This document shows positions 1-5,626 of a DNA stretch of 5,626 bases, piece by piece; within the stretch, counting starts at the first letter, position 1, and each line of letters begins with the position of its first letter. The notes under the pieces are model-generated. The model was not told where the DNA came from and searched no databases. It was given only the letters and a program-made list of their open reading frames with translations. The DNA comes from an uncultured Lachnospiraceae bacterium (GTDB lineage: Bacteria; Bacillota_A; Clostridia; Lachnospirales; Lachnospiraceae): assembly GCA_946614075.1 (NCBI GenBank), contig CAMOGO010000097.1:1-5626 (forward strand), given 5' to 3'. Position numbers and translations under genes: made by a program.

Positions 1-1
1 C

Positions 2-148
2 CTGATGACCGCCCCGCATAACAGGGATTATGATGCCGAGGCCAATGGCATGATCCGGGTGCGGAGCTGGGAGGAGATCGAGGAAATCATCGAGCAGCTG
101 ACACACGGACCTACATGGAGGAAAAATGCTTCGGATTGCGATTGTTGA
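2..148 (+). CDS. 3' end of an unidentified upstream gene (possibly HAD-type 5'-nucleotidase)
   Basis: Only the last 48 codons are in the window, in the frame starting at base 2 and ending with TGA at 146-148. Frames 1 and 3 are closed by early stops, and this frame shows the same G/C-rich third positions as the neighbouring genes, so it is probably coding. The visible peptide contains APHNRDYD followed by IRVRSWEEIEEII. An Asn-containing loop followed by an Arg-x-x-x-Trp-x-Glu-Ile helix resembles the C-terminus of NT5C/YqfW-like 5'-nucleotidases of the HAD superfamily, but this is a weak, memory-based resemblance over a short tail. The last residues (WRKNASDCDC) overlap the start of the response regulator by 23 bases, which suggests a shared transcript and possible translational coupling. 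The start and catalytic part lie outside the window. Confidence 0.6.
   Translation: MMTAPHNRDYDAEANGMIRVRSWEEIEEIIEQLTHGPTWRKNASDCDC
117..121 (+). promoter_or_regulatory. Ribosome binding site of the response regulator
   Basis: GGAGG lies four bases upstream of the ATG at 126, inside the 3' end of the preceding gene. The spacing is short but usable, and it supports the 126 start. No promoter is visible between the two genes, so the regulator is probably transcribed from upstream of the window. Confidence 0.7.
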
Positions 149-833
149 GGATGACACGGCGTACGCGGAAAAACTGAAAAGCTATATCGAGCGTTACGGG
201 ACGGAAAAAAAGCTCGTGATGGAGATCACTCATTTCCCGGATGGGCTGGAGATCGTCGACCGGTACCGTGCGGCATGGGATATCATCTTCATGGACATCG
301 AGATGCCGCATCTGGACGGGATGGGCGCGGCCAGACGTATCCGCGGGATGGATCCGGACGTGATCATTATCTTTGTCACGACCATGGCGCAGTATGCCAT
401 CAAGGGCTACGAGGTCGGCGCGCTGGACTTTGTCCTGAAGCCGGTCAACTACGTGCAGCTTTCGGCAAGGCTTGACAAGGCGGTAAAGCTCCTGAACAGG
501 GATCCGGACCGGTATCTGATGGTGCCGTGCGAGGACGTGAAGGAGAGGGTGCCGGCCAGGGATATACTCTATATTGAGGTCCGCAATCATACTCTGGAGA
601 TTGTGACGGTGGCGAGGCGTTATACGATGCGCGGAACGCTTGCGGAGATGGAAAATGCCCTGGAGGGCTGCCATTTTTCCAAGTGCAACCAGGGCTTTCT
701 CGTGAATCTGAAAAACGTGACCGGGGTGAAAAAGGACTCGGTTCTTGTCGGAGGGCATGAGCTGCCCATCTCCAGACCGCGCAAGAAGGCATTTCTGGAG
801 GAACTCTCTATGTATCTGGGGGTGGCATTGTGA
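126..833 (+). CDS. LytTR-family response regulator (AgrA-like)
   Basis: This 235-residue protein is a cytoplasmic DNA-binding transcription regulator controlled by phosphorylation. The receiver domain spans about residues 1-115 and has the full set of key residues: the acidic pair D9/D10 (in VEDD), the phospho-acceptor D57 (in FMDIEMP), T85 and the conserved lysine K105 (in LKP). The LytTR DNA-binding domain covers about residues 135-232, recognised by YIEVRNHTLEIVT, then FSKCNQGFLVNLKNV, then LPISRPRKKAF near the end. Length is normal for the AgrA/ComE/VirR group. The gene overlaps the next gene, a GHKL histidine kinase, by four bases (GTGA), so the two form a cognate pair. LytTR proteins typically bind direct repeats with a period of about 21 bases; such a repeat lies after the kinase gene at 2197-2238. 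The signal and the regulon are unknown. Confidence 0.95.
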   Translation: MLRIAIVEDDTAYAEKLKSYIERYGTEKKLVMEITHFPDGLEIVDRYRAAWDIIFMDIEMPHLDGMGAARRIRGMDPDVIIIFVTTMAQYAIKGYEVGALDFVLKPVNYVQLSARLDKAVKLLNRDPDRYLMVPCEDVKERVPARDILYIEVRNHTLEIVTVARRYTMRGTLAEMENALEGCHFSKCNQGFLVNLKNVTGVKKDSVLVGGHELPISRPRKKAFLEELSMYLGVAL

Positions 834-2131
834 CTGGCTTCATAGCATATTCGTTTTTTCCGCTCGAACTGATTACAGCGGCGATGGTTTTTTCCTGGCC
901 GCTGGAAAAACGAACGAATTGCCTTGCGAGGGTTTTGATTTCGATTTTGGCTGTCGTGGCGTTTTTCGTACTGGCCGGGATCTTCGGAACACGGCAGGCG
1001 ATGGCTGACATTGCCTCTTTTCAGCAGGATCTTCTGGCTGCTGTGATCTCGAACATGTTTTTCTGCGCTCTGATTTACCTGCTCATCGTTTTGCTGCTTC
1101 ATTTTACCTGCGAGGTGAGCTGGCGTGAGGCTGCCTACTGCGGGGCCTGCGCCTACCTGATGGAGCATGTGGCTTACTGTGTCCGGCTGCTGATCGAGAG
1201 CTATCTGCCTTTCCTTCCGGTCGAGCCCGGGTCGGTGCTGTATTTCGCCACCCATGGCCTGACGTATGTCCTGTTTTACTTTCTTTTTGCGAAGCGGATG
1301 GTCCGGAACCGGCATTACGGGGCGACCGTGCTTTCCTCCCTCAGGCTGACGGTCAGTGTTCTTTTCGTCGTGCTGGTGATGAGTATCCTGGCGTCGACCT
1401 TCGATTTTGAAAATCTGCATGCGGTGTACGCGATCGTCTTCAGCCTTTTTGTCATGTATTCCCAGATCGGTCATCAGCACGAGCTGAATCTCCAGAAGGA
1501 GCTGGAATTCGAGCGGAAGCTGGCCATGCAGCAGAAGGCACAGTATGAGATGAGCCGGGAAAATATCGATCTGATCAACCGGAAATGCCATGACCTGAAG
1601 CACCAGATTGCGGCGCTTAGACAGATCCGGGACAAATCGAAGCAGGACGAGGTCATCACGTCTCTGGAAAGCTCCGTCATGATCTACGACGCGATGCAGA
1701 AAACCGGCAACGACATCCTGGATACGGTGCTTACGGAGAAAAGTCTGATTTGTCAGAGTAAGGGGATCACACTCAGCTGCATCGCGGATGGGGCGCGGCT
1801 TTCCTTCCTGGACCCGGTGGATGCTTACACGCTTTTCGGGAACGCGCTGGACAATGCGATCGAGGCCGTATCCCGGCTGCCGCAGGAGGAGCGGCTCATT
1901 GATTTCACCGTGAGGGACATGCTGGGACTGACGATGGTGAAGCTGGTAAACCGCTACGCCGGTGATCTTTCCATGTCAGAAGGCCTTCCGGAAACCACGA
2001 AGGAGGATAAGGACTGGCACGGCTTCGGTGTGCACAGCATCAAAGCGATTTCGGAGAAATACGCAGGGTTAGTAAGCTTCGAGGCCGATCAAGGCGTTTT
2101 TACCTTACAGATATCCTTCCCGCCACAGTAA
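830..2131 (+). CDS. Multi-pass membrane sensor histidine kinase, GHKL type (AgrC-like)
   Basis: A 433-residue sensor kinase expected to phosphorylate the response regulator encoded just upstream. The N-terminal half is membrane-embedded, with hydrophobic segments near residues 5-23, 31-52, 68-92, 137-154, 168-188 and 196-212, plus a less hydrophobic stretch around 101-122. A charged, probably coiled-coil linker (213-250) leads to the phospho-acceptor region KCHDLKHQIAALR with H254. This is the HD-[FL]-x-[HN] pattern of the HPK10 kinases that pair with LytTR regulators. The ATPase domain (about 325-433) shows the N-box FGNALDNAIEA (N338, N342) and the glycine motif HGFGVHSIKAI (G398, G400), as in the HATPase_c_5 group. 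The GTG start at 830 is supported by GGGGGTGG at 818-825 and the four-base overlap with the regulator's stop. A cluster of cysteines (C94, C104, C107, C117) in the membrane region is unusual. The ligand is unknown and no autoinducer peptide gene is visible. Confidence 0.93.
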   Translation: MTGFIAYSFFPLELITAAMVFSWPLEKRTNCLARVLISILAVVAFFVLAGIFGTRQAMADIASFQQDLLAAVISNMFFCALIYLLIVLLLHFTCEVSWREAAYCGACAYLMEHVAYCVRLLIESYLPFLPVEPGSVLYFATHGLTYVLFYFLFAKRMVRNRHYGATVLSSLRLTVSVLFVVLVMSILASTFDFENLHAVYAIVFSLFVMYSQIGHQHELNLQKELEFERKLAMQQKAQYEMSRENIDLINRKCHDLKHQIAALRQIRDKSKQDEVITSLESSVMIYDAMQKTGNDILDTVLTEKSLICQSKGITLSCIADGARLSFLDPVDAYTLFGNALDNAIEAVSRLPQEERLIDFTVRDMLGLTMVKLVNRYAGDLSMSEGLPETTKEDKDWHGFGVHSIKAISEKYAGLVSFEADQGVFTLQISFPPQ

Positions 2132-2170
2132 AAAATCCATGCAGTAAAGAATATTCACATAGCAAAGAAA

Positions 2171-2204
2171 GACCATGCAGAACGACAGCACTGCATGGTT
2201 TTTT
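2171..2204 (+). terminator. Rho-independent terminator of the kinase/regulator operon
   Basis: A perfect 9-bp stem, ACCATGCAG (2172-2180) with CTGCATGGT (2191-2199), has a 10-base loop and runs into a T tract ending at 2204. It lies 40 bases after the kinase stop codon. A-rich sequence before the stem can pair with the T tract, so weak bidirectional function is possible. Its 3' arm and T tract overlap the first 21-bp repeat. Confidence 0.85.
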
Positions 2205-2238
2205 GCAATCTGCGACAGGTTTTTTGCAGTCTGCGCCA
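2197..2238 (+). repeat. Two tandem 21-bp direct repeats, candidate LytTR operator
   Basis: Two adjacent units, 2197-2217 and 2218-2238, each run GGTTTTTTGCA, then [AG]TCTGCG, then [AC]CA, and match at 19 of 21 positions. A third partial copy (TTTTGCA) occurs at 2239-2245. The 21-base period is two helical turns and equals the spacing reported for AgrA-type LytTR direct-repeat sites. The array ends next to the predicted -35 element of the GH3 gene, a standard place for an activator. The repeat is seen directly; the regulator assignment is inference from the adjacent LytTR gene. The GC-flanked core differs from the classic AgrA consensus. Confidence 0.6.
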
Positions 2239-2240
2239 TT

Positions 2241-2268
2241 TTGCAACAGGAAACCGCTCTCTTATGAT
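2241..2268 (+). promoter_or_regulatory. Predicted sigma-A promoter of the GH3 gene
   Basis: TTGCAA (2241-2246) and TATGAT (2263-2268) are separated by 16 bases. The -10 matches the consensus at five of six positions and the -35 at four of six, which suits a promoter that needs an activator. Transcription would start near 2275, giving a leader of about 50 bases before the ATG at 2324. Confidence 0.6.
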
Positions 2269-2287
2269 ACTCTGCAGTCATCAAGAA

Positions 2288-2300
2288 TGGCCGAAGGCCA
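2288..2300 (+). other. Small hairpin in the GH3 leader
   Basis: TGGCC-GAA-GGCCA forms a compact GC-rich 5-bp stem with a three-base loop, ending ten bases before the ribosome binding site. It could stabilise the 5' end of the transcript. With no T tract after it, it is not a terminator. It is too short to support a riboswitch claim. Confidence 0.4.
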
Positions 2301-2310
2301 CAAAATTAAG

Positions 2311-2316
2311 AGGAGG
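2311..2316 (+). promoter_or_regulatory. Ribosome binding site that fixes the GH3 start
   Basis: AGGAGG lies seven bases before the ATG at 2324. The reading frame is open further upstream, to an ATG at 2195, but that codon lies inside the terminator stem and upstream of the predicted promoter. The 2324 start is therefore preferred, and it places a basic, membrane-anchor-like sequence at the N-terminus. Confidence 0.9.
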
Positions 2317-2323
2317 AACCAAA

Positions 2324-5320
2324 ATGGCAAAGGAAAAGAAACAGAAAAAGCCGCAGGGCATGGTTTCGAAGATCATCAAGACCGTGCTTTCCGTTTTACT
2401 GTGTCTGGTGCTCGTCGCGTTGATGTTCGCAGCGAATGTAGTGCTTCCGGGCTACAGCAGAATGGCAAACAGCCTGTTAGGCGGCGTTCCGCACGAAGTG
2501 GACAATTCCAAGGCAAATGCCGCAGGACTGGATCTTGCGTACAACAAGCCGGACTTTACTGCTGAGAATATCGCGGCAGCGGAGGCAGCGCTCAAGAAGG
2601 AAATCTCGGATGAGGGACTGGTCCTTCTGAAGAATGAAGGACTTCTGCCCCTTGGCGCAAACCCGACGCTCAGCCTTTTCTCCGCGAACTCTGATCAGAG
2701 TGTCGGCGGTGGACTGACGGGCGGCGGATCTTCGCTGAAGGATGTCCTGGCTGCAAGCGGTGTAAGCGTCAATGAGAAGCTTTGGGACTTTTACACCAAG
2801 GGCGCGGGCAAGGATTATGGTCTGGCTTCCGGCTCGATCGGCTTTGGCGACGCGGAGGATTTCCGCATCAATGAGGCACCGCTTTCCGCACTTCAGGCAG
2901 AGAGCGGACTGCTGGACAGCGTCGAAGGCACGGTCCCGGTTTACTTCTTTAAGAGAGTCGCCGGTGAGGGCCGCGATATGCCGCGAGGCATGTACAATCA
3001 CGCGGACAACGCCGAGGATCAGGCGAGAAGCTATCTGGAGCCGGACTCCACGGAGCGTGAGATCCTGCAGTATCTGAACGACAACTATGACAGCGTCATC
3101 CTCGTACTGAATTCCAACGCAGCCATCGATCTTGACTGGGTTGCTGAGTATCCCAGCATCAAGGCCATCATCAATGCACCGGACGGTCTGCTTGCCTTAG
3201 GCGATGTCCTGACCGGCGCCGTGAACCCCTCCGGCCGGACGGTTGACACCATCGCCGCTGACGCTCTTCGTTCCCCGGCTGCTCAGAACTTCGGTGATTA
3301 TCAGTATTCCAACGAGGACGGAACCCTCACGAAGTACAATTATGTCACCTACGAAGAGGGCATTTATGTCGGCTATCGTTACTATGAGACCCGCTACGAG
3401 GACGTTGTCCTGGAGCAGGGCAATGCAGGAGACTATGACTATGATGCCGAGGTCATTTATCCTTTCGGCTATGGTCTGAGCTACACCACCTTTGAGTGGA
3501 GCGATTTTGACATGACCTGGGACGGCGATGAGTGCACCGTATCTGTCCAGGTTACCAATACGGGCGATGTCGCCGGCAAAGAGGTTGTCGAGATTTACGC
3601 CCAGAGCCCTTATACCGAGTATGACAAGGAAAACGGCGTCGAGAAGTCGGCCGTTGAGCTTGTCCAGTATGGAAAGACCCAGATCCTGGCTCCCGGTGAG
3701 AGCGAGACGGTCACCGCAACCTTTAACAAGCGTCAGCTGGCATCCTACGATGCCAACGGTGCCCGGACCTATATCATGGATGCCGGCACCTACTATGTGA
3801 CAGCAGGCAGAAACGCACACGATGCCGTGAACAATATCCTGGCAGCCAAGGGCGCGGATGTCGAGGGAAATACCGACATGGTTGCCTCTTATGAGGAGGC
3901 GGAGCTTGACACCACCACCTACGCAGTCGACGACTACAGCGGTGCAGCGATCACCAACCAGCTGGATGACGCCAAGGGCGACGCGACCTATCTGACCCGC
4001 TCCGACTGGGAGGGAACCTTCCCGACGCACGATGGCGTGCCGTCGGCACAGATTTCCACCTGGGGCAACGAGATCAACGGTGAGGACGGCGTGTCCTACA
4101 CCTACACCAAGACCATTTCCGCCGAGAATCTGGCAAAGCTTGACAGCTTCGACGCCGGAAATCCGGAGGAGACCTTCACCGACGCACCTGTCTATGGAAA
4201 GAAAAACGGCCTCACGCTGATCCAGCTGCGCGGCCTTGACTACGACGATCCGCTGTGGAATGACCTGCTTGATCAGCTCACCAGCGAGGATTACTACAAC
4301 ACGATCGGTATCTCCGGCTATGGCATCGAGTTTATCGAGAGTGTCAACAAGCCCTTTAACATCGATGCCGATACCGCGGCAGGCCTGATCTACGGCGGCA
4401 CGGGCAGCATGTTCCCGAACCCGATGACGGTCGCTCAGACCTGGAACCAGGATATCGCTTACCGCTATGGCCGCATGATCGGCAGCGAGGCGCTGATCGG
4501 CGGAGCCGACGGCTGGTATGCACCTTCCATGAACATCCACCGTACTCCGTTCTCCGGACGAAATGGCGAGTACTACTCCGAGGATCCGTTTGTCTCCGGT
4601 ACCGTAGCTTCCCTGGAGAACCTTGGCGCAGCAGAGATGGGCATGTATGTCTACATCAAGCACTTTGCCTTCAACGACCAGGAGAACCACCGCGGCGACC
4701 GTGATGGACAGTACTCCATCGCAACCTTCCTCAACGAGCAGAGCGCTCGTGAGATCTACCTCACACCTTTTGAGATGTGCATGAAGGTCGGCGACGTCAC
4801 CCTGAATTATCTGGAGTCCGACGGAAACGGCGGCTACCAGGCAGCCAGCCGCGATTACCGCGCGGCAACCGCTATCATGACCGCATTCAACCGCGTCGGC
4901 TACACCTGGACGGGCGGCTGCTACAACCTCATCACCGGCATCGTCCGCAATGAATGGGACTTTGACGGCATGATCATCACCGATAACGCAAACACCGGCG
5001 TATTCATGTCCTCGAAGCAGATGATCGAGGCCGGAGCGGATATCAAGCTCACCAACCTGCCGGAATCCGCCCGCTTTGAATGGGACGAGACCGATCCCAC
5101 CGAGTATCACTACGCTCGTGAGGCCATGCATCACGTGCTCTACACCGTCGCGAACTCCAAGAGCATGAACGGTGCGATGCCAGGAGCTGTCTTCCAGAAA
5201 GGCATGATGCTGACCGAGAAGCTCACGATGGGTATCAATGTGGTTGGCGTTGTCCTGATCGCCCTGATGGTATTCTTCACCGTGAAGAGATTCAGAAAGC
5301 CGAAGAATACAGAGGCTTAA
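2324..5320 (+). CDS. Circularly permuted GH3 glycoside hydrolase, membrane-anchored at both ends
   Basis: A 998-residue enzyme expected to hydrolyse beta-glycosides (beta-glucosidase or related) outside the cell. A lysine-rich start (MAKEKKQKK) precedes a membrane helix at about 18-40. The GH3 C-type alpha/beta sandwich comes first (about 85-385: EGLVLLKNEGLLPL to YPFGYGLSYTTF), then an FnIII-like domain (about 400-497: VQVTNTGDVAGKEVVEIY), a linker region (498-655), and then the TIM barrel (about 656-945). This reverses the usual GH3 order, as in Butyrivibrio and Ruminococcus beta-glucosidases. The barrel shows NIHRTPFSGRNGEYYSEDP, KHFAFNDQE (K779, H780) and GMIITDN, with D887 the predicted nucleophile. 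E215 in AGEGRD is the likely acid/base. Oddities: the usual DGP-x-G loop reads DTAAG (D683), and Asn follows the nucleophile where Trp or Tyr is common. A second helix (970-988) ends in KRFRKPK, so both tails should be cytoplasmic. Substrate is unknown. Confidence 0.9.
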   Translation: MAKEKKQKKPQGMVSKIIKTVLSVLLCLVLVALMFAANVVLPGYSRMANSLLGGVPHEVDNSKANAAGLDLAYNKPDFTAENIAAAEAALKKEISDEGLVLLKNEGLLPLGANPTLSLFSANSDQSVGGGLTGGGSSLKDVLAASGVSVNEKLWDFYTKGAGKDYGLASGSIGFGDAEDFRINEAPLSALQAESGLLDSVEGTVPVYFFKRVAGEGRDMPRGMYNHADNAEDQARSYLEPDSTEREILQYLNDNYDSVILVLNSNAAIDLDWVAEYPSIKAIINAPDGLLALGDVLTGAVNPSGRTVDTIAADALRSPAAQNFGDYQYSNEDGTLTKYNYVTYEEGIYVGYRYYETRYEDVVLEQGNAGDYDYDAEVIYPFGYGLSYTTFEWSDFDMTWDGDECTVSVQVTNTGDVAGKEVVEIYAQSPYTEYDKENGVEKSAVELVQYGKTQILAPGESETVTATFNKRQLASYDANGARTYIMDAGTYYVTAGRNAHDAVNNILAAKGADVEGNTDMVASYEEAELDTTTYAVDDYSGAAITNQLDDAKGDATYLTRSDWEGTFPTHDGVPSAQISTWGNEINGEDGVSYTYTKTISAENLAKLDSFDAGNPEETFTDAPVYGKKNGLTLIQLRGLDYDDPLWNDLLDQLTSEDYYNTIGISGYGIEFIESVNKPFNIDADTAAGLIYGGTGSMFPNPMTVAQTWNQDIAYRYGRMIGSEALIGGADGWYAPSMNIHRTPFSGRNGEYYSEDPFVSGTVASLENLGAAEMGMYVYIKHFAFNDQENHRGDRDGQYSIATFLNEQSAREIYLTPFEMCMKVGDVTLNYLESDGNGGYQAASRDYRAATAIMTAFNRVGYTWTGGCYNLITGIVRNEWDFDGMIITDNANTGVFMSSKQMIEAGADIKLTNLPESARFEWDETDPTEYHYAREAMHHVLYTVANSKSMNGAMPGAVFQKGMMLTEKLTMGINVVGVVLIALMVFFTVKRFRKPKNTEA

Positions 5321-5353
5321 AAAAGCAGAGGCCGAAGAATGCAGGGGCTTTAA
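5299..5353 (+). repeat. Imperfect direct repeat across the GH3 stop codon
   Basis: The last codons of the GH3 gene (5299-5320, GCCGAAGAATACAGAGGCTT then AA) recur as a near copy at 5331-5353, GCCGAAGAATGCAGGGGCTT then TAA. The offset is 32 bases, which is not a multiple of three, so the second copy is out of frame and untranslated. It looks like a small tandem duplication of the gene's 3' end. Confidence 0.55.
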
Positions 5354-5384
5354 GGAAACCAAAGAGTAATCACAAAGGATGACG

Positions 5385-5419
5385 AAGGCGTCAGGGCCGT
5401 AAGACCCTGGCGCCTTTTT
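5385..5419 (+). terminator. Strong rho-independent terminator after the GH3 gene
   Basis: A 12-bp GC-rich stem (5385-5396 with 5405-5416, containing one G-T wobble at 5391/5410) has an 8-base loop and a T run from 5415 to 5419. It sits 64 bases past the GH3 stop and should end that transcript, so the GH3 gene appears to be a single-gene unit. Confidence 0.9.
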
Positions 5420-5476
5420 GAAATGTGACTCACCCATGACTCGTATTTTTTCTGCCATAATTCCCAACATATTAAG

Positions 5477-5505
5477 TTGACTGAAATCGAGGCATATAAT
5501 ATAAT
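5477..5505 (+). promoter_or_regulatory. Near-consensus sigma-A promoter of the lipoprotein gene
   Basis: TTGACT (5477-5482) and TATAAT (5500-5505) are separated by exactly 17 bases, with an AT-rich stretch around the -10. An overlapping TATAAT at 5495-5500 would give only a 12-base spacer and is less likely to be used. Transcription would start near 5512, leaving a leader of about 42 bases. This promoter should be strong unless repressed. Confidence 0.85.
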
Positions 5506-5509
5506 TTTT

Positions 5510-5526
5510 TTGGCTATTATTGCCAA
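5510..5526 (+). promoter_or_regulatory. Inverted repeat at the predicted transcription start, possible operator
   Basis: TTGGC-TATTATT-GCCAA is a perfect 5-bp inverted repeat with a 7-base centre, placed right at the predicted start point of the lipoprotein transcript. It could be a repressor site or a short 5' hairpin in the mRNA. The regulator is unknown, and a 5-bp arm can occur by chance. Confidence 0.35.
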
Positions 5527-5540
5527 GCAATCATTATTAC

Positions 5541-5547
5541 AGGAGGT
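5541..5547 (+). promoter_or_regulatory. Ribosome binding site of the lipoprotein gene
   Basis: AGGAGGT, fully complementary to the 16S rRNA tail core, lies six bases before the ATG at 5554 and fixes the start of the truncated gene. Confidence 0.9.
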
Positions 5548-5553
5548 AAAACA

Positions 5554-5626
5554 ATGAAAAGAATTGTAGCATTCATGATGGCTCTGTGCATGGTTTTTGC
5601 ACTGGCGGCATGCAGCTCCACACCCT
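5554..5626 (+). CDS. Lipoprotein, 5' end only (window edge)
   Basis: Only 24 codons are visible. They encode MKRIVAFMMALCMVFALAAC followed by SSTP, a typical lipoprotein signal peptide: a short basic start (K2, R3), a hydrophobic core (I4-A16) and a lipobox LAAC with the lipidated cysteine at residue 20. The mature protein would be held on the outer face of the cytoplasmic membrane. In Clostridia this pattern behind its own strong promoter most often belongs to substrate-binding proteins of ABC transporters, but nothing in the visible part identifies the family. It is separated from the GH3 gene by a strong terminator, so the two are not one operon. Confidence 0.88.
   Translation, partial: MKRIVAFMMALCMVFALAACSSTP

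Noticed and set aside
620..1603. Minus-strand open frame (327 codons) opposite the regulator/kinase junction
   Set aside because: It is antisense to two well-supported genes, and its translation is low-complexity, rich in His, Gln and Arg, with no domain. It is a shadow of codon bias.
2195..2323. Upstream ATG at 2195 as the start of the GH3 protein
   Set aside because: The codon lies in the terminator stem and upstream of the predicted promoter. The ATG at 2324 has an ideal AGGAGG and begins with a basic segment followed by a membrane helix.
5426..5442. Direct repeat TGACTC spaced 11 bases apart
   Set aside because: It is only six bases long, lies between a terminator and the next promoter, and is not aligned with either. 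Chance is a sufficient explanation.
3197..5530. Long open frame on the minus strand (777 codons) opposite the GH3 gene
   Set aside because: It lies antisense to a gene with clear GH3 motifs and strongly biased third positions, which removes stop codons from that frame. It also extends across the terminator and the lipoprotein promoter, and the translation shows no recognisable domain.
1..5626. CRISPR arrays, tRNA or rRNA genes, insertion sequences
   Set aside because: No regularly spaced palindromic repeats, no cloverleaf-like or rRNA-like stretches, and no transposase motifs or terminal inverted repeats were seen on either strand.

Overview
The window reads as chromosomal DNA from a Gram-positive, moderately GC-rich anaerobe of the class Clostridia, most likely a Lachnospiraceae-type gut or rumen bacterium. 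The grounds are strong AGGAGG ribosome binding sites, an AgrC/AgrA-like two-component pair, a short lipoprotein signal peptide, and a family 3 glycoside hydrolase in the permuted domain order known from Butyrivibrio and Ruminococcus. This placement is inference from gene style; there is no rRNA or marker gene in the window. All recognised genes are on the plus strand.

Layout. Positions 2-148 hold the 3' end of an unidentified gene, possibly a HAD-type 5'-nucleotidase. It overlaps the start of a LytTR-family response regulator (126-833), which in turn overlaps by 4 bases a GTG-started multi-pass membrane histidine kinase of the GHKL/AgrC type (830-2131). A rho-independent terminator (2171-2204) closes this operon. 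The 190-base gap that follows is dense in signals: two tandem 21-bp repeats (2197-2238), a plausible sigma-A promoter (2241-2268), a small 5'UTR hairpin and a strong ribosome binding site. The promoter serves a 998-residue GH3 enzyme (2324-5320) with a membrane helix at each end, so the whole catalytic body should sit outside the cell. A second strong terminator (5385-5419) follows. A near-consensus promoter (5477-5505) then drives a lipoprotein gene (from 5554) cut by the window edge.

How the parts may work together (inference). The kinase/regulator pair resembles peptide-sensing quorum systems, but no signal peptide gene is visible. The 21-bp period of the repeats matches the spacing of direct-repeat sites bound by LytTR regulators, and they lie immediately upstream of the GH3 promoter. 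The simplest model is that the two-component pair controls the double-anchored surface GH3 enzyme next to it. The best candidates for a second look are that regulatory link and the double-anchored, permuted GH3 with altered active-site neighbours. The rest looks ordinary.
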